A stretch of DNA of 64,000 bases from Arthrobacter sp. ISL-65 (GTDB lineage: Bacteria; Actinomycetota; Actinomycetes; Actinomycetales; Micrococcaceae), in the NCBI RefSeq assembly GCF_018613795.1, contig NZ_JAGGPN010000007.1, positions 144,476-208,475 on the forward strand, given 5' to 3'. The first letter of the stretch is position 1. The number at the start of each line of letters is the position of its first letter. Below the pieces are notes generated by a model. The model was not told the origin of the DNA. It did no database searches and saw only the letters and a program-made list of their open reading frames with translations. Positions 49,843 to 57,739 of this stretch are shown piece after piece. The position numbers and the translations under genes are program-made.

Positions 49843-50916
49843 GTGATGGTGACCCCTCCAAGGCTTTCTGATCTGACCACGGCCGCCGTCGGCGGTCCCG
49901 CCGGCAAATACGTCGAGGCCCGCACCGAGGCAGAGATCATCGGGGCGGTGCGTGCCGCGGACGACGCCGCGGAACAGCTGCTGATCATCGGCGGCGGTTC
50001 CAACCTCCTGATTTCCGACGACGGGTTCCCCGGAACCGTCCTGAAGATCGCCTCGGAGGGGTTCACCGTGAACGCCGAGGACTCCTGCGGCGGTGTATCC
50101 GTGGTGGTCCAGGCTGGCCATAACTGGGATGCGCTGGTGGAGCACGCCGTGCTCCACGCCTGGTCCGGCATTGAAGCGCTGTCCGGGATCCCCGGCGCCA
50201 CCGGCGCCACACCGGTGCAGAACGTCGGTGCCTACGGCTCGGACGTTTCGCAGACCATCGCCGCGGTCCGCACCTGGGACCGTGAGCGCAACGCCGTGAA
50301 GACCTTCACCAACTCGGAGCTAAAATTCGGGTACCGGGATTCGATCCTCAAGCAGACCACCGTCAACGGCTCTCCGCGCTACGTCGTGCTGACCGTCGAA
50401 TTCCAGCTGCCGCTGGGCCGCATGAGCGCAGCCCTCCGCTATGCCGAGCTAGCGCGGGTCCTGGGCGTAGAACAGGGCAAGCGCGCCTACTCGAACGACG
50501 TGCGCCGGGAGGTCCTGCGGCTGCGCGCGTCCAAGGGCATGGTGCTAGACCCGGCGGACCGCGATACCTACTCCACGGGCTCCTTCTTCACCAACCCGAT
50601 CGTGCCGTCTTCCGTGGCGGACGGACTGCCCGAAAACGCTCCCCGGTACCCGGGCGGCTCCGATGGCGCGGTCAAACTGTCCGCGGCGTGGCTGATCGAC
50701 AACGCCGGATTCGGCAAGGGTTTCGGGCTGGAGGACGGGAGCGTCTCCGGCGGCCGGGCCTCGCTGTCCACGAAGCACACCCTGGCCATCACTAACCGCG
50801 GCTCGGCCAGCGCCACCGACATGGTGGCGATCGCACGCGAGGTGCGTGCCGGCGTCGTCGGGCGTTTTGGCATCGAACTGCACCCCGAACCGCTCCTGAT
50901 CGGCCTCTCGCTCTAG
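49843..50916 (+). CDS. murB: UDP-N-acetylenolpyruvoylglucosamine reductase
   Basis: The FAD/NADPH enzyme that completes UDP-MurNAc for peptidoglycan synthesis. 357 residues. The FAD site is LLIIGGGSNLLISDDGF; SGIPGATGATPVQNVGAYGSDV follows. The catalytic Ser is in STGSFFTNPIV, and the general-acid Glu is in GIELHPEPLLIG. GTG at 49843 and ATG at 49846 are both possible starts. It is last in the dehydratase operon. Confidence 0.97.
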   Translation: MMVTPPRLSDLTTAAVGGPAGKYVEARTEAEIIGAVRAADDAAEQLLIIGGGSNLLISDDGFPGTVLKIASEGFTVNAEDSCGGVSVVVQAGHNWDALVEHAVLHAWSGIEALSGIPGATGATPVQNVGAYGSDVSQTIAAVRTWDRERNAVKTFTNSELKFGYRDSILKQTTVNGSPRYVVLTVEFQLPLGRMSAALRYAELARVLGVEQGKRAYSNDVRREVLRLRASKGMVLDPADRDTYSTGSFFTNPIVPSSVADGLPENAPRYPGGSDGAVKLSAAWLIDNAGFGKGFGLEDGSVSGGRASLSTKHTLAITNRGSASATDMVAIAREVRAGVVGRFGIELHPEPLLIGLSL

Positions 50917-50977
50917 GTCTGGCGGCGCCTGCTCCGGTAACCGGCTGCTCCGTTGCGGGTAGCCCTAGGATGGGTCC

Positions 50978-52084
50978 ATGGCAGCAGCGGGGAGGATCCG
51001 GGTCACGCCCAAGGTGATGGGCCGGCTGAGGCTGGCGTCGCAGGGCCTGCTGGGGACCGGATTCGCCGGGGTGCCGGAGGCAGTCCGCTCGATGACCGCG
51101 ATGCAGGCCCAGGATCTCCAGTCGGCGCTGTGGGCCGTGGGTGTCCGAGTTCCCGGCGCAGGCCTGAGCGACGTCCGCCGCGCCTTGGATGACGGGTCCG
51201 TGGTCCGGTCGTGGCCCATGCGGGGCACGCTGCACCTGCTGGCTCCCGAGGATCTGCGCTGGATCCTGAACATCACCACGGCCCGGATGATCCAGGGCAC
51301 GGCCGGCCGGCACCGGCAACTGGAAATCACCGGCAGCGACGTCGAAGCGTGCCGGGACGAAGCCCGCGGTCTTGTCGGAGGCGGGCGGGCCGCCAGCCGG
51401 GAGGAACTGTTCGCGGCCTTCGAGGCGGCCGGGCAGCCCACCAAGGCGCAGCGCGGGATTCACCTGCTGTGGATGCTGTGCCAGAGCGCCTCACTGGTGC
51501 CCGGGCCGCTGGACGCCAACCAGCAGAAGTTCGTTGCGTTCGACCACTGGATCACAACGTCCCGTGACCTGGGCCGTGAGGAGGGGATCGCCGAGCTGCT
51601 GCTGAGGTACCTGCGCAGCCACGGACCGGCCACGCTGCGCGACTTCGCGTGGTGGTCCAGCATTCCGCTGACCGAGGTACGGCGGGCCCTGCCCGAGGTG
51701 AGCGGCGAGCTGGTGGAGCTTGAGTACGACGGGACCCAGTTCTGGATGTCACCGGAGGCCGCAGCACTGCTGGACGAGGGCGTGCCGGGACAACGCTCGG
51801 TTCTTGCTCTTCCGGGGTTCGATGAGTTTGTCCTCGGCTACACGGACCGGAGCATTGTGCTGCCGCCCGAGCATGCGCAGAAGATCGTTCCTGGCGGCAA
51901 CGGCGTGTTCAAGAAGGCCGTCGTGGCCGGCGGCGAGGTGACCGGCACCTGGGCGAGGCAGGGGAGCGGGCGGACGGCCGCCGTCGTACCCGTTCCCTTC
52001 GATGACTCGAAGCCCCTGGGACTGGCCACCCTGGCGGGCTTGCGCCGGGCAGCCGAAAGGTACGAGAGCTTCCTCGCGTCCTGA
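50978..52084 (+). CDS. Winged-helix DNA-binding protein (HTH_42/AlkZ-like)
   Basis: A 368-residue protein of the DUF1006/HTH_42 family, which includes the AlkZ and YcaQ DNA glycosylases. An N-terminal MTAMQAQDLQSALWAVGVR contains a Q-x-Q, the position of the catalytic motif in AlkZ-type enzymes; SWPMRGTLHLLAPED is a second family block. Winged-helix segments lie at about 190-260. It may remove alkylated bases or crosslinks. TAGGAT (50966-50971) ends 6 nt before the ATG. It is a stand-alone gene. Confidence 0.82.
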   Translation: MAAAGRIRVTPKVMGRLRLASQGLLGTGFAGVPEAVRSMTAMQAQDLQSALWAVGVRVPGAGLSDVRRALDDGSVVRSWPMRGTLHLLAPEDLRWILNITTARMIQGTAGRHRQLEITGSDVEACRDEARGLVGGGRAASREELFAAFEAAGQPTKAQRGIHLLWMLCQSASLVPGPLDANQQKFVAFDHWITTSRDLGREEGIAELLLRYLRSHGPATLRDFAWWSSIPLTEVRRALPEVSGELVELEYDGTQFWMSPEAAALLDEGVPGQRSVLALPGFDEFVLGYTDRSIVLPPEHAQKIVPGGNGVFKKAVVAGGEVTGTWARQGSGRTAAVVPVPFDDSKPLGLATLAGLRRAAERYESFLAS

Positions 52085-52117
52085 CGCCCTAGGCCCCACC
52101 TGGCCCGGGCGCGGACA

Positions 52118-52167
52118 CAAAACCGGCCCCGCACCGCATGAGCGGCCCGCAGGGGAGCGGGGCCGGT
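52118..52167 (-). terminator. Terminator of asd
   Basis: ACCGGCCCCGC (52122-52132) pairs with GCGGGGCCGGT (52157-52167), and AAAA to the left becomes UUUU on the minus strand. It lies between the convergent AlkZ-like and asd genes. Confidence 0.8.
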
Positions 52168-52205
52168 CGTGCGGGGCAGGGCCGGTTGAGTGGCGCGAAG
52201 CCCAG

Positions 52206-53336
52206 TTACAGCGTGCCGGTGGCGATGGTGAGCATGCGGCGCAGCGGTTCGGCAGCACCCCAGAGGAGCTGGTCGCCGACGGTGAAGGCGCTGATGTACT
52301 GCGGGCCCATCTCGAGCTTGCGGATGCGCCCCACCGGGATGGTCAGGGTGCCCGAGGCCGCCACGGGGGTCAGGTCGGCCATGGAGGCTTCCTTGGAGTT
52401 GGGCACCACCTTGGCCCATTCGTTGTCCTCGTCGAGCAACTTCTCGATCTCGGCAACGGAGAGGTCCTCACGCAGCTTCAGGGTCAGTGCCTGTGAGTGG
52501 GAGCGCATGGCTCCGATCCGCACGCAAAGGCCGTCCATGATCACGTGGTTCTCGTCCGATGTGCCCAGGATTTTGTTGGTCTCAACGCCGGCCTTCCACT
52601 CCTCCTTGGACTGGCCGTTGCCGAGATCCGCGTCGATCCAGGGGATAAGGGAACCGGCCAGCGGCACACCGAACTGGGTGGCGTCGATTTCGGTGCGCTG
52701 GTGGGCCAGCACCTTGCGGTCAATGTCCAAAATGGCCGACGCCGGGTCGTCCAGTTCCGTGCTGACCTCGGCGTTGAGCGTGCCGAACTGGCTGAGCAGT
52801 TCGCGCATGTGCCGCGCTCCGCCGCCGGAAGCCGCCTGGTAGGTCATGGACGTGCCCCACTCGACGAGGCCGTTCTTGAAGAGGCCGCCGAGGCCCATCA
52901 GCATGCAGGACACGGTGCAGTTGCCGCCGACGAAGTCCTTGGTGCCGTTGGCGAGCCCCTTGTCAATGACGTCCCGGTTGATCGGGTCCAGGACGATGAT
53001 GGAGTCGTCGTTCATGCGCAGGGTGGAGGCGGCGTCGATCCAGAGGCCGTCCCAGCCGCGGCTGCGCAGTTCGCCGTGGACCTGCTTGGTGTAATCCCCG
53101 CCCTGGGCGGTGACAATAATGGGAAGCTTCGCCAGCGTGTCGACGTCGAACGCGTCCTCGAGCTTGCCTGCGCCCTCAGCAAAGGCAGGGGCGGCACCTC
53201 CTGCGTTCGAGGTGGAAAAAAATACGGGGTTGATGTTGGCGAAGTCGCCCTCTTCCTGCATGCGCTGCATCAGGACGGAGCCGACCATGCCACGCCAACC
53301 GACCAGTCCAACGGACGGAGTAGCTGCTGTAGTCAT
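52206..53336 (-). CDS. asd: Aspartate-semialdehyde dehydrogenase
   Basis: Reduces aspartyl phosphate to aspartate semialdehyde for Lys, Thr, Met and diaminopimelate synthesis. 376 residues. The NADP site is [18 protein letters not shown] and the catalytic Cys is C140 in [17 protein letters not shown]. The [14 protein letters not shown] pattern and length match the enterobacterial-type Asd rather than the shorter form seen in many Gram-positives. TAAACT (53343-53348) ends 6 nt before the ATG: leaderless. No aspartokinase gene is adjacent. Confidence 0.96.
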   Translation of the reverse strand: MTTAATPSVGLVGWRGMVGSVLMQRMQEEGDFANINPVFFSTSNAGGAAPAFAEGAGKLEDAFDVDTLAKLPIIVTAQGGDYTKQVHGELRSRGWDGLWIDAASTLRMNDDSIIVLDPINRDVIDKGLANGTKDFVGGNCTVSCMLMGLGGLFKNGLVEWGTSMTYQAASGGGARHMRELLSQFGTLNAEVSTELDDPASAILDIDRKVLAHQRTEIDATQFGVPLAGSLIPWIDADLGNGQSKEEWKAGVETNKILGTSDENHVIMDGLCVRIGAMRSHSQALTLKLREDLSVAEIEKLLDEDNEWAKVVPNSKEASMADLTPVAASGTLTIPVGRIRKLEMGPQYISAFTVGDQLLWGAAEPLRRMLTIATGTL

Positions 53337-53444
53337 TGAGCCAGTTTATCTTTGGATTTGGCCGGCCGCAGTCGGTTACGTCACTGCGGATCGGTTACAC
53401 AAAGTACGACGGCGGCCCGCACCTGCCAGCCGCCACGCCGAGAC

Positions 53445-53858
53445 TCAGTTGAGCTGACGGGGGCTCGGCTCGGGGAGGCCCCGTTCGCGCCGGATCCGCT
53501 TGGCTCGGAACTCAGCGACTGCCAGCCGGCTTGCGTAGATGACCCCCGCGAGGCCACCGAATGTCAGGAACAGCGCGCCCCACAGGGGGTCCTGGCCCTG
53601 GGAGGTCGGTGCGGCGATGAGCAAAACGGACAGAACCGTGAAGGCGGCGAACACGACAGCCAGCACCACCATTCCGACGGCGGACGTGGCGATCGGTCCG
53701 GAGCCTGCCCGGGCGAAGCCGATCTCGTCCCGCGCGTAGCTGTACAAGCGCCCTTCCATGGTGCGGGAAAGCACCCGCTTCTCGCCGGCCGCAAGTGCTT
53801 CGTCGTGCCGGGCCCTCATCTCGTCGTCGCGGCGGCGGCCTTCCGCGTCATATCGCAT
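53445..53858 (-). CDS. Membrane protein of the WXG100-like cassette, unknown
   Basis: 137 residues: a charged N-terminus (RRRDDEMRARHDEALAAGEK), two membrane segments (about residues 56-80 and 89-108) and a basic C-terminus. AGGA stands 8 nt before the ATG at 53858, and the preceding gene ends 4 nt upstream, so it is translated from the same mRNA as the two genes before it. I recognise no family. It could be an immunity or anchoring protein for the secreted partner. Confidence 0.72.
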   Translation of the reverse strand: MRYDAEGRRRDDEMRARHDEALAAGEKRVLSRTMEGRLYSYARDEIGFARAGSGPIATSAVGMVVLAVVFAAFTVLSVLLIAAPTSQGQDPLWGALFLTFGGLAGVIYASRLAVAEFRAKRIRRERGLPEPSPRQLN

Positions 53859-53862
53859 GGAT

Positions 53863-54525
53863 TCAGTCCTGTCGGATGGCACGGATGCGGTCCAGGACTT
53901 CGGCGTCGCTCAACCCTGAAACTTCGTCAATGGGCCCGCCGGCAGCGGACGGTTCGTTGTATCCGACCGCCCAGGCGTCGCCGCTGCGCTTGATCAGCAG
54001 CTGGCGGCCACCGGTGTCCTCCAGCCGCCGGAGCGTGGCTCCGCCGGCGGGATTGTCTTCGATGTGCTTGCGCACAATGAAGAAGTTGGCTTCGGCCGGG
54101 CTGATGTCCGGCCTCTGGGCCATTGCAAACCAGCTGAGGTAGGCGCGGGGCTGCAGCAAGATTCGGTAATCCTCGGATTCGATGGACAGGACGCTGTCGG
54201 CGGAATCGGCCGTGAGCAGGGTCAACTGCATCCGGCGCGTTGCGGACGTCAGGGCCCTGGTGACTGCGGCGACCGGGCCTGCCACGGACAGCTCACCGCC
54301 GGGCTCCACCGTGGCCGCGCCGCGGGCCACCAGGGAGGAGGCCCCGGCTGACAGGAGCTGGGGCTCCTCGAGTTCGTCCTGCACCCGCAGTGCATGGGCG
54401 CTGGCGGTGGCCGCGGGACCCCGCTGAAGGTTGAGCAGGACGACGAGTTCGGCAAAGCCGAAGCCGATCGCGTCAGGGTAAATTTCCCCAGGCGCCGGCG
54501 GTGTCGCGGTGATTGTTTCACTCAC
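53863..54525 (-). CDS. Possible EspG-like secretion chaperone or immunity protein
   Basis: A 220-residue soluble protein with no signal or membrane segment. FAELVVLLNLQRGPAATA, then SLVARGAATVEPGGEL and a late block of alternating strands and acidic residues (SVLSIESEDYRILLQPRAYLSW) recall the layout of EspG-type ESX chaperones, but identity is low and I cannot confirm it. It lies 18 nt after a WXG100-like gene and 4 nt before a small membrane protein gene. An immunity-protein role is the alternative. Confidence 0.6.
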   Translation of the reverse strand: MSETITATPPAPGEIYPDAIGFGFAELVVLLNLQRGPAATASAHALRVQDELEEPQLLSAGASSLVARGAATVEPGGELSVAGPVAAVTRALTSATRRMQLTLLTADSADSVLSIESEDYRILLQPRAYLSWFAMAQRPDISPAEANFFIVRKHIEDNPAGGATLRRLEDTGGRQLLIKRSGDAWAVGYNEPSAAGGPIDEVSGLSDAEVLDRIRAIRQD

Positions 54526-54543
54526 GGTTGATTCTCCTCAATC

Positions 54544-55545
54544 TCAAAATCCAAAGAAATCGCCAACTGCCTCGGCGCCGTCGCTGATGGTGTCGCTGAC
54601 GGCTTCTGCGCCGTCACTGATGACATCTCCTGCGGCCTTGGCACCGTCCCCGATTTTGCCGCCCACCCAGTTCAAAGAGTCCCGGACCATGGGCACGTTG
54701 TCATAGAGGGCGGAACCGGCACTGGCCACCATGAACACGGTTCCTACTGGCGGCGGCAGAAATGATGCCACACCCGCAAACGCCTTCGCAGCCGAATAGG
54801 CAGTGGCACCGAAGTCGCCCTCCCTGGCGGAGTTTATAGCGTCCAGGGTGTCCAGCCCCACGCCGAGAACCCCGAGGCCCCTGCCAAGTCCTTCAAAGGC
54901 CCGGAAGGCCTTGGTGCCTTCAGTGAGGTCGAAGGCCTCGTGCCAGTTCCCCTCAAACAACTGATTCGAGACGTTGAAGAACCCACTGAACTGGTTGGTG
55001 GTCTGGAAGGCCTTCCACGCGCCAGCGTCAAAGTAGTCGCCAATACGCGATTTATGCAGCATTGCGGCCATGTCGAACAGTCCCGATCGAAGGCTGGGGA
55101 AAGCCTTGATCATGTTGTATGTTTCCCAGCCACCACGGAAGGGGGAGTTTTCACTGTCAGCAAGCCAGTCCGGGCCCCAAAATTCGTCGCCGGGGCGGCC
55201 GGAAGCGGACCGGGAGCCAGGCTGGCCGGAGCTGGTGCCTCCAGGAATCGGCCCCCCACCGGAGCCCGGGGCGGCGTCGCTGGCCTTCTCCTGCTCGTTG
55301 GCGTTGTCCAGCAGCTTGCGGGATTCGTCCTTGAGAACGCGCACCGTCCGCTGGATAAGAGCCCTGTGGTTGCCGTTCCAGTCCGAACGGAACTTGGTGG
55401 CGTCGTTGCCCTTCCAAGAAGGGTTGCTGTTGATCTGGTTGGTCAGATGCAACGACGTCTGCATCAGGTCGTCGGAAACCTTTCCGAACTGCTGCGCGAG
55501 TGTGCGAAGCTGCGCGACATCGGCGCCCCACAAATTACCTGACAC
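54544..55545 (-). CDS. WXG100-like type VII secretion substrate with hydrophobic C-terminal domain
   Basis: A 333-residue protein. Residues 1-90 are an ESX/WXG100-type helical hairpin with W44-x-G46 in NPSWKGNDATKF. Then come a Pro/Gly/Ser linker (93-120), a middle region with many aromatic residues, a hydrophobic stretch (about 215-290) and a C-terminal 30 residues with two ISDGAEAV repeats. I chose the GTG at 55545, with GGGGGAC upstream; a GTG 30 nt earlier (55575) adds ten residues. No ESX ATPase or membrane channel genes are in the window, and no clear YxxxD/E export motif is visible. The hydrophobic domain suggests a membrane-active effector; this is inference. Confidence 0.75.
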   Translation of the reverse strand: MSGNLWGADVAQLRTLAQQFGKVSDDLMQTSLHLTNQINSNPSWKGNDATKFRSDWNGNHRALIQRTVRVLKDESRKLLDNANEQEKASDAAPGSGGGPIPGGTSSGQPGSRSASGRPGDEFWGPDWLADSENSPFRGGWETYNMIKAFPSLRSGLFDMAAMLHKSRIGDYFDAGAWKAFQTTNQFSGFFNVSNQLFEGNWHEAFDLTEGTKAFRAFEGLGRGLGVLGVGLDTLDAINSAREGDFGATAYSAAKAFAGVASFLPPPVGTVFMVASAGSALYDNVPMVRDSLNWVGGKIGDGAKAAGDVISDGAEAVSDTISDGAEAVGDFFGF

Positions 55546-55657
55546 ATCGTCCCCCAAAATCTGACCGTTCCGCACGGCACGGTTTGCTGCTAAGTCCAGC
55601 CATCACTCTAGTTCGCGCCCCGGGCCGCCGCGATGGGCAGCACTCCCCATCCGGACG

Positions 55658-55876
55658 CTACTGGCGGTCGGGCTCCTCCAGCAGCGCGGTCCTGCGGGCG
55701 CGCAGGGCAAAGAAGGCGCCGAAGGCGAACACCTGCGTCACCACCACCAGGACGATGACACCGGCGATTTTGTTGCCGCCCAGGATCATCGTGAGCCCGA
55801 CAATCGCGGACAGCAGGGCAAGCAGCGGCAGCAGCATGTAGCCGAGCACAAAGAGGGTTTCGGGTTTACGCAGCAT
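55658..55876 (-). CDS. Small two-helix membrane protein, unknown
   Basis: 72 residues with two membrane segments (about 8-32 and 38-60) and a basic then acidic tail (RARRTALLEEPDRQ). It starts 3 nt after the dihydrofolate reductase stop codon and probably belongs to the thyA-folA operon. Similar small proteins are conserved beside folA in Micrococcaceae, as far as I recall (NF038396 family). The function is unknown. Confidence 0.7.
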   Translation of the reverse strand: MLRKPETLFVLGYMLLPLLALLSAIVGLTMILGGNKIAGVIVLVVVTQVFAFGAFFALRARRTALLEEPDRQ

Positions 55877-55879
55877 GTT

Positions 55880-56446
55880 CTAACCTTCCGAGCGGTTCCA
55901 CTTGGTGAACCGGTAGCGGGTGCCGTTGGCGCCAGTCAGCCAGCCGTCGGCGGGCACGGATGTCCCTGCCACCCAGCCGTCGCCGAGCTCCGGGGCGAAC
56001 GTGTCGCCCTCGGCGTCCACATCGATGGTGGTGACCACCGCGACGTTGGCCAGGCCCGTGGACTCCTTGAAAATCTCGCCGCCACCGAGGATCCAGACTG
56101 CTTCGCAGCCTGGGGCGAACTGAGATTCCAGCAGGGCGTCATCGAGGGATTTGACGACGACGGCGCCCTCCGCCTCTGGCGAGCTACCCCAGTTCTCCTG
56201 CCGGGTGATGACGATGTTGGTCCGGTTGGGCAGCGGACGGTACTTCGCCGGGAAGGACAGCCAGGTCTTGCGGCCCATGATGACGGGATGGCCGGTGGTG
56301 ACCCTGGTGAAGTGCAACAGGTCCTCGGGCAGGTTCCACGGCATGTCGCCGTCCTTGCCGATGACGCCGGCAGGCGTCTGTGCCCACACGAGTCCGATCC
56401 CGGACATTCCCGCGGCGATGTCCTCGCTGAAAGCTCGCGCATCCAT
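55880..56446 (-). CDS. folA: Dihydrofolate reductase
   Basis: Reduces dihydrofolate to tetrahydrofolate with NADPH. 188 residues: GLVWAQTPAGVIGKDGDMPW at the start, EDLLHFTRVTTGHPVIMGRKTW with the conserved T-x-G-x-P and GRKT, and AVWILGGGEIF as the second NADPH block. GGAGG before the ATG at 56446 decides the start; an ATG at 56464 overlaps the thyA stop (ATGA). The two enzymes form the usual thymidylate cycle. Confidence 0.96.
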   Translation of the reverse strand: MDARAFSEDIAAGMSGIGLVWAQTPAGVIGKDGDMPWNLPEDLLHFTRVTTGHPVIMGRKTWLSFPAKYRPLPNRTNIVITRQENWGSSPEAEGAVVVKSLDDALLESQFAPGCEAVWILGGGEIFKESTGLANVAVVTTIDVDAEGDTFAPELGDGWVAGTSVPADGWLTGANGTRYRFTKWNRSEG

Positions 56447-56460
56447 AGTGCCCTCCGTGC

Positions 56461-57264
56461 TCATACGGCGATCGGCGCCTTGATCGTGGGGTGGTGCCGG
56501 TAGCCCACCACTTCGAAGTCGTCCAGGGTGTAGTCGAAGATCGATTCCGGCTTGCGGGTGATCTTCAGCTGCGGGTACTCGTACGGTTCCCGCTCCAGCT
56601 GCTTCAGGACCTGGTCCATATGGTTGTCGTAGATGTGCACGTCGCCGCCGGTCCAGACGAATTCGCCGGGCTCGAGGCCGGTCTGCTGCGCCAGCATGCA
56701 GGTCAGCAGCGAGTAGGAAGCGATGTTGAACGGCACGCCCAGGAACATGTCCGCGGACCGCTGGTACAGCTGGCAGGAGAGCTTGCCGTCCGCGACGTAA
56801 AACTGGAAAAACGCATGGCAGGGCGGCAGTGCCATGTCCTTGAGTTCGCTCACGTTCCAGGCCGAGACGATGTGCCGGCGCGAGTCCGGGTTCGACTTCA
56901 GGCTCTCCACGAGCTCAGCGATCTGGTCGATGTGACCGCCGTCCGGCGTGGGCCAGCTCCGCCACTGCACGCCGTAGACCGGCCCGAGTTCACCCTCGGC
57001 ATCGGCCCACTCGTTCCAGATGGTCACGCCCTGGTCCTGCATCCACTTCACATTGGAGTCGCCGCGGAGGAACCACAGCAGCTCGACGGCAACGGATTTG
57101 AAGTGCACCCGCTTGGTGGTGATCAGCGGGAAGCTTTCGCCCAGATCAAAGCGGATCTGGCGGCCGAAAACGCTGCTGGTTCCGGTGCCGGTGCGGTCTG
57201 ATTTGTGCGTGCCGGTGGCCATGACGTCGCGCAGAAGGTCTTCATAGGGCGTTGGGGTGCTCAC
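56461..57264 (-). CDS. thyA: Thymidylate synthase
   Basis: Methylates dUMP to dTMP with methylenetetrahydrofolate. 267 residues. The nucleophile is C149 in [22 protein letters not shown] binds the phosphate and [12 protein letters not shown] lies near the end. GTG at 57264 is preceded at 6 nt by TAGACT (57271-57276), so it should be leaderless. Its product dihydrofolate is recycled by the next gene, folA. Confidence 0.98.
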   Translation of the reverse strand: MSTPTPYEDLLRDVMATGTHKSDRTGTGTSSVFGRQIRFDLGESFPLITTKRVHFKSVAVELLWFLRGDSNVKWMQDQGVTIWNEWADAEGELGPVYGVQWRSWPTPDGGHIDQIAELVESLKSNPDSRRHIVSAWNVSELKDMALPPCHAFFQFYVADGKLSCQLYQRSADMFLGVPFNIASYSLLTCMLAQQTGLEPGEFVWTGGDVHIYDNHMDQVLKQLEREPYEYPQLKITRKPESIFDYTLDDFEVVGYRHHPTIKAPIAV

Positions 57265-57286
57265 TCGTCCAGTCTATTCGACTGAC

Positions 57287-57739
57287 CTATTCCAACGAGC
57301 CAGGGCCGCGGCGCCGCTGCAGACCAACACGGACCAGCGCAAGAAGCTCCTCATCGGGCAGTCCCGCCTTGGCTCCGGCCTGGATGAGACGTTCGACGGC
57401 GGCACCCAGTTCCGCTCCGACCGCGCCGGAACCGGACGCACCGGAGCCGGGCGCGGCGGAGCCGGGCGCCCCGGCGTCCGGGGAACCGTAAGCCGGAAGC
57501 CCGACGACGACGGTTCCGTTCCTGCGCCGGGTCTCGATCAGCCCGGACTGTTCGAGTTCCCTGTACGCCCGGGCGACGGTCCCGGCGGCAAGCCCCAGGT
57601 CTGCTGCGAGGCTGCGGACTGCCGGTAGCCGCGTCCCGGCTGTGAGCCCGCCCGCGGCGACCAGCGCGCTGACCTGCAGCCGGATTTGCTCGTACGGGGG
57701 AGTGGGGGAGCCCAGGTCCACCGAAATGCCGGCTGTCAT
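57287..57739 (-). CDS. GntR family transcriptional regulator (YtrA-like)
   Basis: 150 residues: an N-terminal winged helix (PPYEQIRLQVSALVAAGGLT, then RLPAVRSLAADLGLAAGTVARAYRELEQSG) followed by a short effector region with an unusual Ala/Gly/Ser/Pro linker (about 82-108). This small architecture is that of YtrA-type regulators, which usually control an adjacent membrane transport gene. Its ATG overlaps the stop of the upstream membrane protein (ATGA), so it probably regulates that gene. Confidence 0.9.
   Translation of the reverse strand: MTAGISVDLGSPTPPYEQIRLQVSALVAAGGLTAGTRLPAVRSLAADLGLAAGTVARAYRELEQSGLIETRRRNGTVVVGLPAYGSPDAGAPGSAAPGSGASGSGAVGAELGAAVERLIQAGAKAGLPDEELLALVRVGLQRRRGPGSLE

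Noticed and set aside
49843..50916. murB considered as the start of a cell-division (dcw) cluster
   Set aside because: The neighbours are a MaoC pair and an AlkZ-like gene; no other mur or fts genes are present.
53863..55545. A classical LXG or RHS toxin-immunity pair
   Set aside because: No LXG motif, RHS/YD repeats or recognisable nuclease domain is visible; only the weaker WXG100-like description is supported.
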